Positions 12,462-22,714 of a stretch of 64,000 bases of DNA are shown here, one piece after another. The first letter of the stretch is position 1, and each line of letters begins with the position of its first letter. The notes under the pieces were generated by a model that saw only the letters and a program-made list of their open reading frames with translations, was not told the origin of the DNA and ran no database searches. Both the position numbers and the translations under genes were made by a program. The DNA is from Salmonella enterica subsp. enterica serovar Typhimurium str. LT2 (GTDB taxonomy: Bacteria; Pseudomonadota; Gammaproteobacteria; Enterobacterales; Enterobacteriaceae), in assembly GCF_000006945.2 (NCBI RefSeq), contig NC_003197.2, forward strand, positions 992,001-1,056,000, written 5' to 3'.

Positions 12462-12791
12462 ATGAAATCGAACATCTGGATTTACGTATTATCTTTGTAA
12501 TACTTGTTTTTTAACATAACGAGACAAATACATCACTGACAAGTAGATAAAACTTGTCGATTTATTCGTTTTTTATGAATAATGACATGCAATACTATTG
12601 ATTGTTGTAAGGTGATTGACCGATATCATTCGGTGATTTTTTTATAATTAATTGTGTTTTTATATAACGAGCTATTTGTATGTGAATGTTGTCAAATATA
12701 GGGTTATCCGCACTGGATTTTGTGGTTTTTGAGTTCATACTTAATTAAGGTTGCTGTCATTACCACTTAAACAACAAAAAGAGGATATTTT
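12462..12791 (+). promoter_or_regulatory. AT-rich leader of the microcin-like gene, candidate promoter
   Basis: No ORF of note. A perfect TATAAT occurs at 12643-12648. TTGACC lies at 12616-12621, but the 21-base gap is too long for an ordinary -35, so activation by a regulator would be needed. Between them is a dyad, ACCGA-N6-TCGGT at 12619-12634, that could be an operator. If TATAAT is used, the transcript would have a leader of about 135 bases. The PerC-like regulator encoded next door is an obvious but untested candidate activator. Confidence 0.35.
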
Positions 12792-13007
12792 ATGAAAGAG
12801 ATTACATTTACAGAAATGGCAGATGTTAGCGGTGCAGGTTCAGAAATCTATCTCACTCCTTTACCTGGAACTGATGCACCTACTACCGGTGATGCACCGT
12901 TTGTTCCAGGAAAGCCCGGATATAAAGAAAATGATGTTCCAGACAATTCTGTATACTCAGGAGACATGAAATTGTGTAACTGCTGCTATGAATTAGCAGG
13001 TCTGTAG
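12792..13007 (+). CDS. Putative microcin-like secreted peptide with double-glycine-type leader
   Basis: 71 residues. The N-terminus MKEITFTEMADVSGA closely follows leaders of class II microcins such as MccH47 (MREITESQLRYISGA): M-(K/R)-E-I-T, an E-(L/M) pair, V/I-S-G-A. Cleavage after Gly14-Ala15 would release a 56-residue core rich in Pro, Gly and Asp, ending with three cysteines (Cys62, Cys64, Cys65). AGAGGA precedes the ATG by 6 bases. No peptidase-containing ABC transporter or clear immunity gene is in the window, so export would need a system elsewhere. The low predicted charge and Pro/Gly-rich core are not typical of pore-forming microcins. It could also be a different leader-bearing peptide. 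Confidence 0.5.
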   Translation: MKEITFTEMADVSGAGSEIYLTPLPGTDAPTTGDAPFVPGKPGYKENDVPDNSVYSGDMKLCNCCYELAGL

Positions 13008-13035
13008 TCAGACAGTTTGTATCAGGAGGCTAATC

Positions 13036-13107
13036 GTGTTTGAGTTTGGTATTCAACCGGACTCAGACACTTTTAAAGTAGGGAAGATGTCAATCGTACA
13101 ATGTTAA
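13036..13107 (+). CDS. 23-residue ORF with strong ribosome binding site
   Basis: A GTG start is preceded at 6 bases by AGGAGG, the best ribosome binding site in this region. The product, starting MFEFGIQPD and ending SIVQC, is not recognised. It begins 28 bases after the microcin-like gene on the same strand. It may be a short real gene (for example immunity or a leader peptide), or the start of a longer gene truncated by the recombination that formed the phage-chromosome junction. Confidence 0.35.
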   Translation: MFEFGIQPDSDTFKVGKMSIVQC

Positions 13108-13369
13108 CATTGAAATGAGGCAGAAGTTTGGGGCACCAGTGGGGCAAAAATGACATTTTTGGGGTATTTTGGGGCAGAAAAGAACGTATGAAAATCGCTT
13201 AAGATCATACGATTTTAAAATCGGGATTTTTTAAGTTACTGAAAATCATATGCTCTTGGACGATTTTCGTATGATTTTAAAAAAAACACAACCACGTCCT
13301 TTCAATGATAGCGTATCAGCTTGATAATGCGTTTGAGATCGTGTGCTTAGCTAACCCGGGAGATTCACT
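13108..13369. other. Phage-chromosome junction region (attR presumed here)
   Basis: No gene. The stretch holds repeated GGGGCA/GGGGTA blocks, a 17-bp palindrome at 13145-13161 (CAAAAATG-A-CATTTTTG), and several copies of the words CATACGATTTTAAAA, GAAAATCG and CGATTTTC between 13186 and 13280. Repeats of this kind are typical of integrase arm and core sites, and the change from AT-rich accessory DNA to conserved backbone occurs here. The ybjQ promoter must also lie in this stretch. The exact core cannot be set without the left attachment site. Confidence 0.5.
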
Positions 13370-13693
13370 ATGCAGTTTTCAACAACCCCAACGCTGGAAG
13401 GACAAAGCATCGTGGAGTATTGCGGTGTGGTAACGGGCGAAGCCATTTTAGGCGCCAATATTTTCCGCGATTTTTTCGCCGGCATTCGGGATATCGTCGG
13501 CGGACGTTCCGGCGCGTATGAGAAAGAGCTGCGTAAAGCGCGTGAAATCGCTTTTCAGGAACTTGGCGAGCAGGCTAAAGCGTTGGGTGCCGATGCGGTG
13601 GTAGGCATCGATATTGATTACGAAACTGTCGGCAAGGATGGCAGTATGCTAATGGTCAGCGTCAGCGGAACGGCGGTGAAAACGCGCCGATGA
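13370..13693 (+). CDS. ybjQ: YbjQ family (UPF0145) protein
   Basis: 107 residues, highly similar to E. coli YbjQ, a small conserved protein of unknown molecular function that assembles into oligomers in known structures. It has the family [29 protein letters not shown] region (residues ~19-47, in parts) and the closing [18 protein letters not shown] precedes the ATG by 8 bases. It overlaps amiD by 4 bases, so the two are translationally coupled. In E. coli ybjQ follows ybjP; the prophage separates them here. Confidence 0.93.
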
Positions 13694-14520
13694 AAGCGCT
13701 ACTGTGGCTGGTGGGTCTCGCGTTGCTGTTAACAGGCTGCGCGAGCGAAAAAGGAATTATCGATAAAGAGGGATATCAGCTTGATACCCGACATCGGGCG
13801 CAGGCGGCCTATCCGCGCATTAAAGTCCTGGTGATTCACTATACGGCGGAAAACTTTGACGTTTCGCTGGCGACGTTAACGGGTCGCAACGTCAGTTCGC
13901 ATTACCTGATTCCCGCAACCCCGCCATTATATGGCGGTAAACCGCGCATCTGGCAACTGGTGCCGGAACAGGATCAGGCCTGGCATGCGGGCGTCAGTTT
14001 CTGGCGAGGCGCCACGCGTCTCAATGATACGTCTATTGGCATTGAGCTGGAAAATCGTGGTTGGCGAATGTCCGGCGGGGTGAAATCTTTCGCGCCGTTT
14101 GAATCCGCGCAAATTCAGGCATTGATTCCGTTAGCGAAGGATATTATCGCGCGCTATAACATCAAACCGCAGAATGTGGTGGCCCATGCGGATATCGCGC
14201 CGCAGCGTAAAGACGATCCCGGCCCGCGCTTCCCGTGGCGCGAGCTGGCGGCGCAGGGGATTAGCGCCTGGCCTGACGCCCAGCGTGTGGCGTTTTATCT
14301 GGCTGGACGCGCGCCGTATACGCCAGTCGATACCGCAACGGTGCTTGCGTTACTCTCGCGCTATGGCTATGAAGTCAAAGCCGATATGACGGCACGCGAG
14401 CAGCAGCGGGTGATTATGGCGTTCCAGATGCACTTCCGTCCGGCGCAATGGAACGGTATCGCAGATGCCGAAACGCAGGCGATTGCCGAAGCATTACTGG
14501 AGAAGTACGGCCAGGATTAA
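13690..14520 (+). CDS. amiD: N-acetylmuramoyl-L-alanine amidase, outer-membrane lipoprotein
   Basis: 276 residues. The lipobox LLTGC puts the acylated cysteine at 17, so the mature enzyme is a lipoprotein facing the periplasm. It cleaves the amide between MurNAc and L-Ala in peptidoglycan and in anhydro-muropeptides. The Amidase_2 zinc ligands are visible: His50 (VIHYTAE), His151 (VAHADIAP) and Asp161 (KDDPGP). The C-terminal ~80 residues form a peptidoglycan-binding-like domain. It overlaps the convergent ybjS gene by 4 bases at its stop. Confidence 0.95.
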
Positions 14521-15530
14521 CGCGGTAAATTTCCGTGATCGCGCAGCCAGGCGGCGGTGCGCTCAATGCCTTCGTCCAGCGTGACGATGGGCTGGTAGCC
14601 CAGCTCGTCCTGCGCGCGAGTCGTATCGAGCGTAAAATCAAAATTCAGTTTTGACACGCCGTAATGCGTTAGCGGGGGCTCTTTGGCGGATTTTTTGCCG
14701 AAGCGCTCCATACTGCGGGCGATCATATCCAGCATCGGGTAAGGCACAGAGCGAATGCGGCAGTCGATAGTCAGTTCATCAATTAACTTTTGTACGATGC
14801 TGCGTAAGGTACGGTTTTCGCCGTTAGTGATGTTATAAGCGCGGCCAGAAGGCAGATGATCGCAGCCCGGCTGGCTGGCCAGCCACATGGCGTGGATCGC
14901 ATTTTCATAGTAGGTCATATCGACCAGCGCGCTGCCCCCGTGCGGTAATAAGACGCTACCGTAATGGTGCATCATATGCGCCAGACGTGGGATAAATACT
15001 TTATCGTGCGGGCCAAACAGGCTTTGCGGACGTAACACCGTAAAACGTGTTTGCGGATTGGCCTGCGCCAACAGATTAATCACCTCTTCGCCGGCGGCTT
15101 TACTGCGGGCGAACTCATTGGCAAACCGATGCGGGCGGAAATCTTCTTTGATATCACGGTGATGGTGGTAATCAAAATAGAGCGAGGGAGAGGAGATATG
15201 AATAAAATTGCGCACGCCCCAGGCGACCGCCCATTCTCCCAGACGGCGGGTGGCGCGAACATTCGCTAGATCGAAAGCCTGTTGGGTTCCCCAGGGCGAG
15301 GTAAAGCTGGAGCAGTGCCACAACGTGTCGATCCCGGCAAGCATCACTTTAGCCTGCGAGGAGACCAGTTCGGTTAAATCCGCATGGACGAATTCCGCGC
15401 CCATTTTTTCAAGCAGCTTGCCCATCGCTTCATTGCGACCCGTCGCTCTGACGCTGATGCCTTTATTGCGCAAAAATTCAACCGCGTTTCGACCTAAGCC
15501 GCTGGTGGCGCCGGTAACCAGTACCTTCAT
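14517..15530 (-). CDS. ybjS: NAD(P)-dependent epimerase/dehydratase family protein YbjS
   Basis: 337 residues of the extended short-chain dehydrogenase family. A Rossmann nucleotide-binding motif opens the protein ([11 protein letters not shown], residues 5-15). The region near 130-160 has the Ser/Tyr-Lys type active-site neighbourhood ([10 protein letters not shown]), though the Tyr-x3-Lys spacing is not canonical; resemblance to 3-beta-hydroxysteroid dehydrogenases is general. The substrate is unknown. It is the last gene of a ltaE-ybjT-ybjS run on this strand. Confidence 0.9.
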   Translation of the reverse strand: MKVLVTGATSGLGRNAVEFLRNKGISVRATGRNEAMGKLLEKMGAEFVHADLTELVSSQAKVMLAGIDTLWHCSSFTSPWGTQQAFDLANVRATRRLGEWAVAWGVRNFIHISSPSLYFDYHHHRDIKEDFRPHRFANEFARSKAAGEEVINLLAQANPQTRFTVLRPQSLFGPHDKVFIPRLAHMMHHYGSVLLPHGGSALVDMTYYENAIHAMWLASQPGCDHLPSGRAYNITNGENRTLRSIVQKLIDELTIDCRIRSVPYPMLDMIARSMERFGKKSAKEPPLTHYGVSKLNFDFTLDTTRAQDELGYQPIVTLDEGIERTAAWLRDHGNLPR

Positions 15531-15625
15531 ATCAATCCACTGTGTTTAATAAACCGTCGTGCGCATTCTTCCGTGAATTACGTCGGTATGCAATGGGAAA
15601 CACGAAAGAATACAGCAACTTTTTC

Positions 15626-17059
15626 TCATTTTTCTGTGATTTGTTCTGCAAGTCGGGCAATACGCCTTGCCATTCCCCGGAAAATAAACAGGTGCGCCGG
15701 GATCATCAGTAGCCAGTAAATCAGGCCCGGCATTCCGTGTGGATGCCACCAGGCGCGCACGTCAATTTCGCGGTAGCGGCCTTTATCGTGCAGCGTGAAG
15801 CTAAGCCGCCCCAGACCCGGCGCTTTCATGCCAAACAAGAGCGTGAGCTGTTTTTCTGGTTCGACAATGATCACTTTCCAGCTATCTACCGTATCGCCAG
15901 GCTTGAGCAAGGTATGCGACGGGCGGCCTTTCGCCAGTTTATGCCCCACCAGACGGTCCATCGCGGCGCGCGTCTGCCACAAAATATTGCCGAAAAAATA
16001 GCCCTCTTTGCCACCCAGCCGATTTACGACCTGCCATAGCGCCGATAGGCTGGCCGGGGTCTGCGCGGTAAAGCCCGCCTGCTTTGGAAAATAGCCGTAT
16101 TCGGGACGCCAGCGGGCGAAGGCCAGCGCGTCGTAGCCCCAGTCGCTGGAGTTCACCAGTTTTTCTTCTTCTTTCAGCGTGCGGCGAACGGCGTCATCAA
16201 AGGTGATAAGCGTTTGGGGGATCAACTTTTTTAACGCGGCGTCATCGGCCAGCAAATCGTGCCTTAATCCCTGGATTAACGCTTTTGCGGTAGTTGGCGG
16301 CACGGAGGTAATGACGTTTAAAAACCAGACCGAAATCCAGCGGGTCGGAAAAGGCACCGGGATCAGCGGACGCCGTTTACCGCTGACGGCCATAAAACGT
16401 TCAAACTGCTGCTGATAACTTAATACCTGCGGCCCGGCGGCTTCCAGAATACGATGCTCGCGAGCAGGGTGGTCCAGTAAGCCGACCAGGTAGTAGAGTA
16501 AATTTTCCAGAGCGATGGGCGTGGTGCGCGAACGCACCCAGCGCGGCGGCGTGAGTATTGGCAGGTTGTAAACCATGTCGCGCATGACTTCGAAGGCGGC
16601 GGAGCCTGCGCCGACGATGATCCCGGCGCGTAATTCCGTCACCGGTACGCCTGCGTCGCGCAGCGTGTCAGCCGTAAGCTGGCGGGCGCGCAGGTGATCG
16701 GATTGCTCATGCGCCGGTGCCTGCAGTGAACTGAGGAAAATAAGTTGTTTAACCGGCGTCTGGCGCAGCGCGTCGCGCACGTTGAGCGCCGCCTGACGCT
16801 CATGGGCGATAAAATCGCCGCCTTCGCCCATGCCGTGTACCAGATAGTAAACGGTATCAATGTCGCGAAGCAGCGCGGGTAAATTTTCCGGCCAGTGCAG
16901 ATCGACCTTATGACAACTGACGTTGGCGAGGCGCTGTTTTTCCAGACGTTCGATGCGTCGCGCCGCCGCTCGCACCTGATGCCCTTGCTGACTTAGCGCA
17001 AAGACCAGGTGCTGGCCGATATAGCCGCTGGCGCCGAGAACCAGAATGCGTTGCGCCAC
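15626..17059 (-). CDS. ybjT: NAD(P)-binding protein YbjT (DUF2867)
   Basis: 477 residues. An N-terminal Rossmann domain begins [12 protein letters not shown] (glycine-rich loop at residues 7-18) and is of the atypical SDR/NmrA type. The C-terminal ~150 residues form the DUF2867 domain ([16 protein letters not shown] onward), and there is a hydrophobic segment near the end ([17 protein letters not shown]) that may be membrane-associated. The reaction is unknown. The gap to ltaE upstream is 10 bases, indicating co-transcription. Confidence 0.9.
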   Translation of the reverse strand: MAQRILVLGASGYIGQHLVFALSQQGHQVRAAARRIERLEKQRLANVSCHKVDLHWPENLPALLRDIDTVYYLVHGMGEGGDFIAHERQAALNVRDALRQTPVKQLIFLSSLQAPAHEQSDHLRARQLTADTLRDAGVPVTELRAGIIVGAGSAAFEVMRDMVYNLPILTPPRWVRSRTTPIALENLLYYLVGLLDHPAREHRILEAAGPQVLSYQQQFERFMAVSGKRRPLIPVPFPTRWISVWFLNVITSVPPTTAKALIQGLRHDLLADDAALKKLIPQTLITFDDAVRRTLKEEEKLVNSSDWGYDALAFARWRPEYGYFPKQAGFTAQTPASLSALWQVVNRLGGKEGYFFGNILWQTRAAMDRLVGHKLAKGRPSHTLLKPGDTVDSWKVIIVEPEKQLTLLFGMKAPGLGRLSFTLHDKGRYREIDVRAWWHPHGMPGLIYWLLMIPAHLFIFRGMARRIARLAEQITEK

Positions 17060-17069
17060 GTTGCTCTCC

Positions 17070-18071
17070 TTAGCGGGCTAAAAAGGCGCGCCAGTGGGCG
17101 ACGACGTCGGTAAGCTGTTCGCGAGAGACATCCAGATGCGTCACCAGACGCACAATCGGCGCGGCGTTAATCAGGATATTCCGTTCCCGCAAATAGTCGC
17201 CAAGCGCGGCGGCCTGTGCTTCGCCAACGCGAACAAACAGCATATTCGTTTCGTGGCGTATGACCTCCGCGCCCGCTTCCCGAAGCTGCTGCGCCAGCCA
17301 GGCGGCGTTATCATGATCCTCTTGCAGACGCGCCACGTTATGCTTCAGCGCATACAGTCCGGCCGCTGCCAGAATCCCGGCCTGACGCATTCCGCCGCCG
17401 ACCATTTTACGCCAGCGCGTCGCGCGTTTAATGTAATCGCGGTTGCCGACCAGCAGTGAACCGACCGGCGTTCCGAGACCTTTTGACAGGCAGATGGTAA
17501 AAGAGTCGCAATACTGCGTAATCTCTTTTAACTCACAGCCGTAGGCAACCACCGCGTTAAAAATTCGGGCGCCGTCAACGTGCAGCGCCAGTCCACGTTC
17601 GCGGGTAAATGTCCAGGCGTCTTTCAGATACGCGCGCGGCAGCACTTTCCCGTTATGCGTATTTTCCAGACTGAGCAAGCGCGTGCGCGCGAAGTGGATG
17701 TCATCCGCTTTAATCTTCGCCGCCACGTTCTCCAGCGGCAGCGTACCGTCCGCGGCGGCGTCGATGGGCTGCGGCTGAATGCTGCCGAGCACCGCCGCGC
17801 CGCCAGCTTCATAGAGATAATTATGCGCGCCCTGACCGACGATATACTCTTCGCCGCGTTCACAATGGCTAAGCAGCGCGACCAGATTGGCCTGGGTGCC
17901 GGTGGGTAAAAAAAGCGCCGCTTCTTTACCGGAAAGGTCGGCGGCGTAGCGCTGAAGGGCGTTAACAGTAGGGTCATCGCCGTATACGTCGTCCCCGACC
18001 GGGGCGGTCATCATCGCCTCGAGCATGGCGCGGCCCGGTCGGGTAACGGTATCACTGCGTAAATCAATCAT
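17070..18071 (-). CDS. ltaE: Low-specificity L-threonine aldolase
   Basis: 333 residues, PLP fold type I. It cleaves L-threonine and L-allo-threonine to glycine and acetaldehyde. The opening [12 protein letters not shown], the substrate loop [11 protein letters not shown], and the PLP-lysine motif [11 protein letters not shown] are all present. The gene lies 38 bases downstream of poxB on the same strand and 10 bases upstream of ybjT. In E. coli the same order holds and poxB-ltaE-ybjT can be read together. Confidence 0.95.
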   Translation of the reverse strand: MIDLRSDTVTRPGRAMLEAMMTAPVGDDVYGDDPTVNALQRYAADLSGKEAALFLPTGTQANLVALLSHCERGEEYIVGQGAHNYLYEAGGAAVLGSIQPQPIDAAADGTLPLENVAAKIKADDIHFARTRLLSLENTHNGKVLPRAYLKDAWTFTRERGLALHVDGARIFNAVVAYGCELKEITQYCDSFTICLSKGLGTPVGSLLVGNRDYIKRATRWRKMVGGGMRQAGILAAAGLYALKHNVARLQEDHDNAAWLAQQLREAGAEVIRHETNMLFVRVGEAQAAALGDYLRERNILINAAPIVRLVTHLDVSREQLTDVVAHWRAFLAR

Positions 18072-18109
18072 GGCACATCCCTGGATTTTAAAAGGTGATG
18101 TGCACTGTT

Positions 18110-19828
18110 TTACCTTAGCCAGTTCGTTTTCGCCAGTTCGATCACTTCATCGCCGCGGCCGCTAATAATGGCGCGTAGCATGTACAGGCTAAAGCCTTTC
18201 GCTTGTTCCAGTTTGATCTGCGGCGGGATCGCCAGCTCTTCTTTTGCCACGACCACGTCAACCAGTACCGGGCCGTCAATGGAAAACGCGCGCTGTAGCG
18301 CACCGTCCACGTCTGCGGCTTTTTCCACGCGAATACCGGTAATGCCGCAGGCTTCGGCGATACGCGCGAAATTGGTGTCGTGCAGTTCGGTACCGTCGGT
18401 AAGGTAGCCGCCGGCTTTCATTTCCATCGCCACAAAGCCCAGCACGCTGTTATTAAAGACGACGATTTTTATCGGCAGCTTCATCTGTACCACCGAGAGA
18501 AAATCGCCCATCAGCATACTGAAGCCGCCATCACCGCACATCGCGATAACCTGACGACCCGGCGCGGTAGCCTGAGCGCCGAGCGCCTGCGGCATAGCGT
18601 TGGCCATTGACCCGTGGTTAAACGAGCCCAGCAGGCGGCGCTTGCCGTTCATTTTTAGATAGCGGGCCGCCCAGACGGTCGGCGTGCCGACATCGCAGGT
18701 AAAAATAGCGTCGTCAGCGGCGAAATGACTAATTTGTTGCGCCAGATATTGTGGGTGGATGGCTTTATCGCTGAGTTTGGCTAAGTCATCAAGTCCCTTA
18801 CGGGCGTCCCGATAGTGCTCCAGAGCTTTATCGAGGAATTTACGATTGCTTTTTTCTTCCACCAGCGGCAGCAGGGCGCGAAGCGTGGCTTTAATATCGC
18901 CCACTAGCGCCATGTCGACTTTGCTGTGCGCGCCAATACTGCCCGGGTTGATGTCAATCTGAATGATTTTGGCATCGCTCGGATAAAAGGCGCGATAGGG
19001 GAACTGGGTGCCGAGCAGGATCAGCGTATCGGCGTTCATCATGGTGTGGAAGCCAGAAGAGAAGCCAATCAGGCCGGTCATTCCCACATCATAAGGGTTA
19101 TCGTACTCAACGTGCTCTTTGCCGCGCAGGGCATGAACGATTGGCGCTTTTAGTTTTGCCGCCAACGCGACCAACTCCTCATGCGCGCCCGCGCAGCCGC
19201 TACCGCACATCAATGCGATATTGCTGGAGTAGCGCAGCAGTTGCGCCAGTTTTTTCAGCTCTTCCTCCGCCGGCGTGACGACGGGGAGCGGGGCATGGTA
19301 CCAATGGGTGACGGCGTTTTCAGGCGCGGGTTTCAGCGCCACGTCACCCGGCAGTACGACCACGGAGACGCCGCGATTTAACACCGCTTTGCGCATAGCG
19401 ATGGCGAGTACCTGCGGGATCTGCTCCGGGCTGGAAACCAACTCGCAATAGTGGCTGCATTCACGGAACAACTCCTGCGGGTGGGTCTCCTGGAAATAAC
19501 CGCTGCCGATTTCACTGGACGGAATATGGGCGGCGATCGCCAGAACAGGGACGTGGTTACGGTGGCAATCAAACAGGCCATTGATCAGGTGCAGGTTGCC
19601 CGGTCCACATGAACCGGCGCACACTGCCAGCTCGCCGGTAAGCTGCGCTTGTGCGCCGGCGGCGAAAGCGGCGACCTCTTCGTGGCGGGTTGGCATCCAT
19701 TCAATGGTTCCCATACGATTAAGACTATCGCTCAGGCCGTTCAGGGAGTCGCCAGTGACGCCCCAGATTTGTTTTACGCCAGCCTGTTCCAGCGTTTTGG
19801 CGATAAAAGCAGCAACGGTTTGTTTCAT
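18110..19828 (-). CDS. poxB: Pyruvate dehydrogenase (quinone), pyruvate oxidase
   Basis: 572 residues, the full length of the enteric enzyme. It decarboxylates pyruvate to acetate and CO2 and passes electrons to ubiquinone at the membrane, mainly in stationary phase. It carries the TPP-family three-domain layout: the N-terminal Pyr domain with the catalytic Glu region ([13 protein letters not shown]), a central FAD domain, and a C-terminal PP domain with the GDG...NN thiamine motif (GDGGFSML to VVFNN). The C-terminal helix that binds lipid on activation is present. Promoter elements are not obvious by eye. Confidence 0.96.
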   Translation of the reverse strand: MKQTVAAFIAKTLEQAGVKQIWGVTGDSLNGLSDSLNRMGTIEWMPTRHEEVAAFAAGAQAQLTGELAVCAGSCGPGNLHLINGLFDCHRNHVPVLAIAAHIPSSEIGSGYFQETHPQELFRECSHYCELVSSPEQIPQVLAIAMRKAVLNRGVSVVVLPGDVALKPAPENAVTHWYHAPLPVVTPAEEELKKLAQLLRYSSNIALMCGSGCAGAHEELVALAAKLKAPIVHALRGKEHVEYDNPYDVGMTGLIGFSSGFHTMMNADTLILLGTQFPYRAFYPSDAKIIQIDINPGSIGAHSKVDMALVGDIKATLRALLPLVEEKSNRKFLDKALEHYRDARKGLDDLAKLSDKAIHPQYLAQQISHFAADDAIFTCDVGTPTVWAARYLKMNGKRRLLGSFNHGSMANAMPQALGAQATAPGRQVIAMCGDGGFSMLMGDFLSVVQMKLPIKIVVFNNSVLGFVAMEMKAGGYLTDGTELHDTNFARIAEACGITGIRVEKAADVDGALQRAFSIDGPVLVDVVVAKEELAIPPQIKLEQAKGFSLYMLRAIISGRGDEVIELAKTNWLR

Positions 19829-19985
19829 GGTTCTCCATCTCCTTAAATGTGATAACGGTTACAAGTTTAGTTGAAGATGACGATGACGTTTTTCTTTGGC
19901 GGAGAGAGGGGCGAAAGGATGAAGCGAGTGGTAAATCGCCCGGTGGCGCTGACGCTTACCGGGCCTACGATGGAACGTTTACCGA

Positions 19986-20954
19986 TTATGCGAGAACAAG
20001 ATCGCCCTGCGGATGGCAGGAGCAGGCCAGTACGTAACCTTCGGCAATCTCCGCCTCGCTCAGCGTCATGGTGCTACTCACCGTATAGTCGCCGGAAACG
20101 ACTTTGGTTTTACAGCAGCCGCAAACACCTGCCCGACAGGCAGCGGCAACCGGTACTTTATTACTCTCCAGCGCCTCCAACAGCGTCGTACCGATCGGGG
20201 CATAAAATTCCTGCGCTGGCTGTAGCTTGGTGAATTTCAGGCCGCTGGTTGCCGTTTCCGCCACCGGCGTGAAGAACTTCTCTTTAAAGAAGCGCGTTAC
20301 GCCAAGCGCTTTCACTCCCTGTTCGACGAAATCCATATAGGGCGCCGGGCCGCAGGTCATCACGGTGCGCGATGCCAAATCCGGTACGCTCTGTAACAAT
20401 TCCGTGGTCAGACGGCCCGCGATAAAACCTTCCGTGGCATGATTTTCCGCCACTAGCGTGACCGGATACTGTCGCCACTCGTCGGCAAAAATCACATCAT
20501 CCGGCGAACGGACGTTAAAGATGACCTGCACGTCGGCCTGCGGGCGGTATTTCGCCAGCCAGCGACGCATCGACATGATTGGCGTTACGCCACAACCGGC
20601 GGCGAGCAGCAGAAACTTATCTTCTGTTTTATCGTCACAGGTAAAATCGCCCATTGCATCAGACAGCCAGATGTAATCGCCGCGCTTGATGTCATGGGTC
20701 AACCACTGCGAACCCGTGCCATCGTCAATCCGACGAACGGTCAGCGTAATATATTCACTGACGCCCGGCGTAGACGAAAGGGTGTAGGCGCGCAGCGTTT
20801 CCGCTGAATTGCGCACGCTCACCAGCGCATACTGCCCGGCGCGGTAAGGGTAGTAGTCATGGCATAATAGCGCAATTGTCCATACATCCGGCGTCTCCTG
20901 ACGGATGTGATGCACCTGCATTCGCCAGGGACACTGTGAGGTTGGCATCGTCAT
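19986..20954 (-). CDS. hcr: NADH:Hcp oxidoreductase
   Basis: 322 residues. An FAD-binding reductase domain (RxYTLSS motif at RAYTLSS; NAD site GCGVTPIMSM) is followed by a plant-type [2Fe-2S] ferredoxin domain with four cysteines (CRAGVCGCC, then ACSCH). It passes electrons from NADH to Hcp. The start at 20954 was preferred over an ATG one codon earlier because the product then begins MTMPTSQCPWRMQV as in E. coli. It follows hcp by 11 bases, so the two form one operon. Confidence 0.95.
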   Translation of the reverse strand: MTMPTSQCPWRMQVHHIRQETPDVWTIALLCHDYYPYRAGQYALVSVRNSAETLRAYTLSSTPGVSEYITLTVRRIDDGTGSQWLTHDIKRGDYIWLSDAMGDFTCDDKTEDKFLLLAAGCGVTPIMSMRRWLAKYRPQADVQVIFNVRSPDDVIFADEWRQYPVTLVAENHATEGFIAGRLTTELLQSVPDLASRTVMTCGPAPYMDFVEQGVKALGVTRFFKEKFFTPVAETATSGLKFTKLQPAQEFYAPIGTTLLEALESNKVPVAAACRAGVCGCCKTKVVSGDYTVSSTMTLSEAEIAEGYVLACSCHPQGDLVLA

Positions 20955-20965
20955 CATTGACCTCC

Positions 20966-22618
20966 TTACGCGCTCAGCAATTGCTTCATGTCTTCTTCAA
21001 CGGTGGTCACGGAACGCAGACCGAACTTCTCGTTGAGGATAGCCAGCAGATCCGGCGTGAAGAAGCCCGGCGCGGTCGGCCCGGTGACAATATTTTTCAC
21101 GCCTAATGACAGCAGCGTCAGCAGAATCACGATCGCTTTCTGCTCAAACCAGGAGAGCACCAGCGATAGCGGCAGATCGTTGACGCCGCAGCCCAGTTTT
21201 TCCGCCAGCGTCACCGCCAGGATAATTGCGGAGTAAGCATCGTTACACTGACCGGCATCGACCAGACGCGGCAGCCCTTCGATGTCGCCGAACTCCAGTT
21301 TGTTGAAACGGTATTTACCGCACGCCAGGGTCAGGATCAGGCAGTCATCCGGCACGCTGGTGGCGAAATCGGTAAAGTAGTTACGCTCGCCGCGCGCGCC
21401 GTCACAGCCGCCGACTAGGAAGATGTGACGCAGTTTTTCACGGCTGACCAGATCGATGAGCGTATCGGCAGCGCCGAGCAGGGTCTGACGGCCAAAACCG
21501 ACGGTGATGATATGCGGAATTTCGCTATACGGGAAGCCCGCCATTTGCTGCGCCTGGGCAATGACCGGCCCGAAGTCATCGCCTTCAAGATGGCTAACGC
21601 CCGGCCAGCCGACGATGCTACGGGTCCAGATACGGTCGTCATAGCTGCCCACGGTCGGGTCGATAATGCAGTTAGAAGTCATCACGATTGGGCCAGGGAA
21701 GCGGGCGAATTCGACCTGCTGATTCTGCCAGCCGCTGCCGTAGTTACCGACCAGATGCTTGAATTTACGCAGTTCCGGATAGCCGTGTGCGGGCAGCATT
21801 TCACCGTGAGTGTAGACGTTAACGCCGGTGCCTTCGGTCTGCTCCAGCAGGTTGTAGAGATCTTTCAGATCGTGACCGGAGATCAGAATGCACTTGCCTT
21901 CAGTCGCTTTGACGTTGACCTGAGTCGGCGTAGGGTGACCGTATTTGGTGGTTTCACCGGCGTCCAGAATGCTCATCACTTTGAAGTTCATCTGGCCGAT
22001 TTCCATTGCGCACTCCAGCAGCGCGTTCATGTCAGCAGGCCAGGTGCCCAGCCAGGCCATGATTTTGTGGTACTGCGCGTAAATGTCGTTGTCGTATTGA
22101 CCGAGAACGTGCGCGTGCTCCATATACGCCGCCGCGCCTTTCAGACCGTACAGGCACAGCAGACGCAGGCCGAGGATGTTCTCGCCAATGGCGGCTTTGT
22201 CTTTATTCGGGGTAAATTCCGCCGCCTGACGTTGCAGGTCGCCCAGATCGTCGCTGACCAGTTGCAGATCGGCCATCGGATTGTCGCAATGCGCATTGGC
22301 ATCCACGCTCAGGCACTGCGCTTTCAACGCTTCACGCAAGGCAATCGCTTCACGGGCGTAGCCGACGATACGCGGAGAGTCGAAGTTAACGTTGGTCAGC
22401 GTGGAGAAAAACGCGCGCGGCGCAAAGTTATCAACGTCGTGATTAATGATGCCATATTCACGGGCCTTCACCGCCCAGGCAGACAAACCTTGCAAAGCCG
22501 CAATCAGCAGATCCTGCAGATCGGACGTTTCAGCTGTTTTACCGCACATTCCCTGCGCGTAGGAGCAGCCGTTTCCGGCTGGTGTACGGATGGTTTGTTC
22601 ACATTGCACACAAAACAT
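20966..22618 (-). CDS. hcp: Hybrid cluster protein, nitric oxide reductase/protein S-nitrosylase
   Basis: 550 residues, equal to the E. coli protein. N-terminal cysteines Cys3, Cys6, Cys18 and Cys25 bind the small Fe-S cluster; the central and C-terminal domains hold the hybrid 4Fe-2S-2O cluster ([28 protein letters not shown]). In enterics it is induced anaerobically by nitrite or NO and removes NO at low concentration. The ATG at 22618 was chosen because AAGG lies 7 bases upstream; a GTG at 22624 is in frame but too close to that site. NsrR-like and FNR-like sites lie upstream. Confidence 0.95.
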   Translation of the reverse strand: MFCVQCEQTIRTPAGNGCSYAQGMCGKTAETSDLQDLLIAALQGLSAWAVKAREYGIINHDVDNFAPRAFFSTLTNVNFDSPRIVGYAREAIALREALKAQCLSVDANAHCDNPMADLQLVSDDLGDLQRQAAEFTPNKDKAAIGENILGLRLLCLYGLKGAAAYMEHAHVLGQYDNDIYAQYHKIMAWLGTWPADMNALLECAMEIGQMNFKVMSILDAGETTKYGHPTPTQVNVKATEGKCILISGHDLKDLYNLLEQTEGTGVNVYTHGEMLPAHGYPELRKFKHLVGNYGSGWQNQQVEFARFPGPIVMTSNCIIDPTVGSYDDRIWTRSIVGWPGVSHLEGDDFGPVIAQAQQMAGFPYSEIPHIITVGFGRQTLLGAADTLIDLVSREKLRHIFLVGGCDGARGERNYFTDFATSVPDDCLILTLACGKYRFNKLEFGDIEGLPRLVDAGQCNDAYSAIILAVTLAEKLGCGVNDLPLSLVLSWFEQKAIVILLTLLSLGVKNIVTGPTAPGFFTPDLLAILNEKFGLRSVTTVEEDMKQLLSA

Positions 22619-22632
22619 GGTCACACCTTTTA

Positions 22633-22655
22633 AAGTTATATTTAATATACATGTT
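22633..22655 (-). promoter_or_regulatory. NsrR operator upstream of hcp
   Basis: An imperfect 11-1-11 dyad reading AAGTTATATTT, A, ATATACATGTT fits the NsrR consensus of two AAGATGYATTT-type arms one base apart. It lies 15-37 bases before the hcp start, overlapping the likely promoter, as expected for NO-relieved repression known for hcp in enterics. Confidence 0.6.
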
Positions 22656-22714
22656 TAAGGTTATGCCTGTGAACAAAGGGATAAAAGGGATTTCTGCCAT
22701 AATGTGCAGGGAGA

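Noticed and set aside
21425..22633. 402-codon open frame on the plus strand, antisense to hcp
   Set aside because: It mirrors hcp exactly, has no ribosome binding site or recognisable domain, and its composition is that of the complement of a biased gene.
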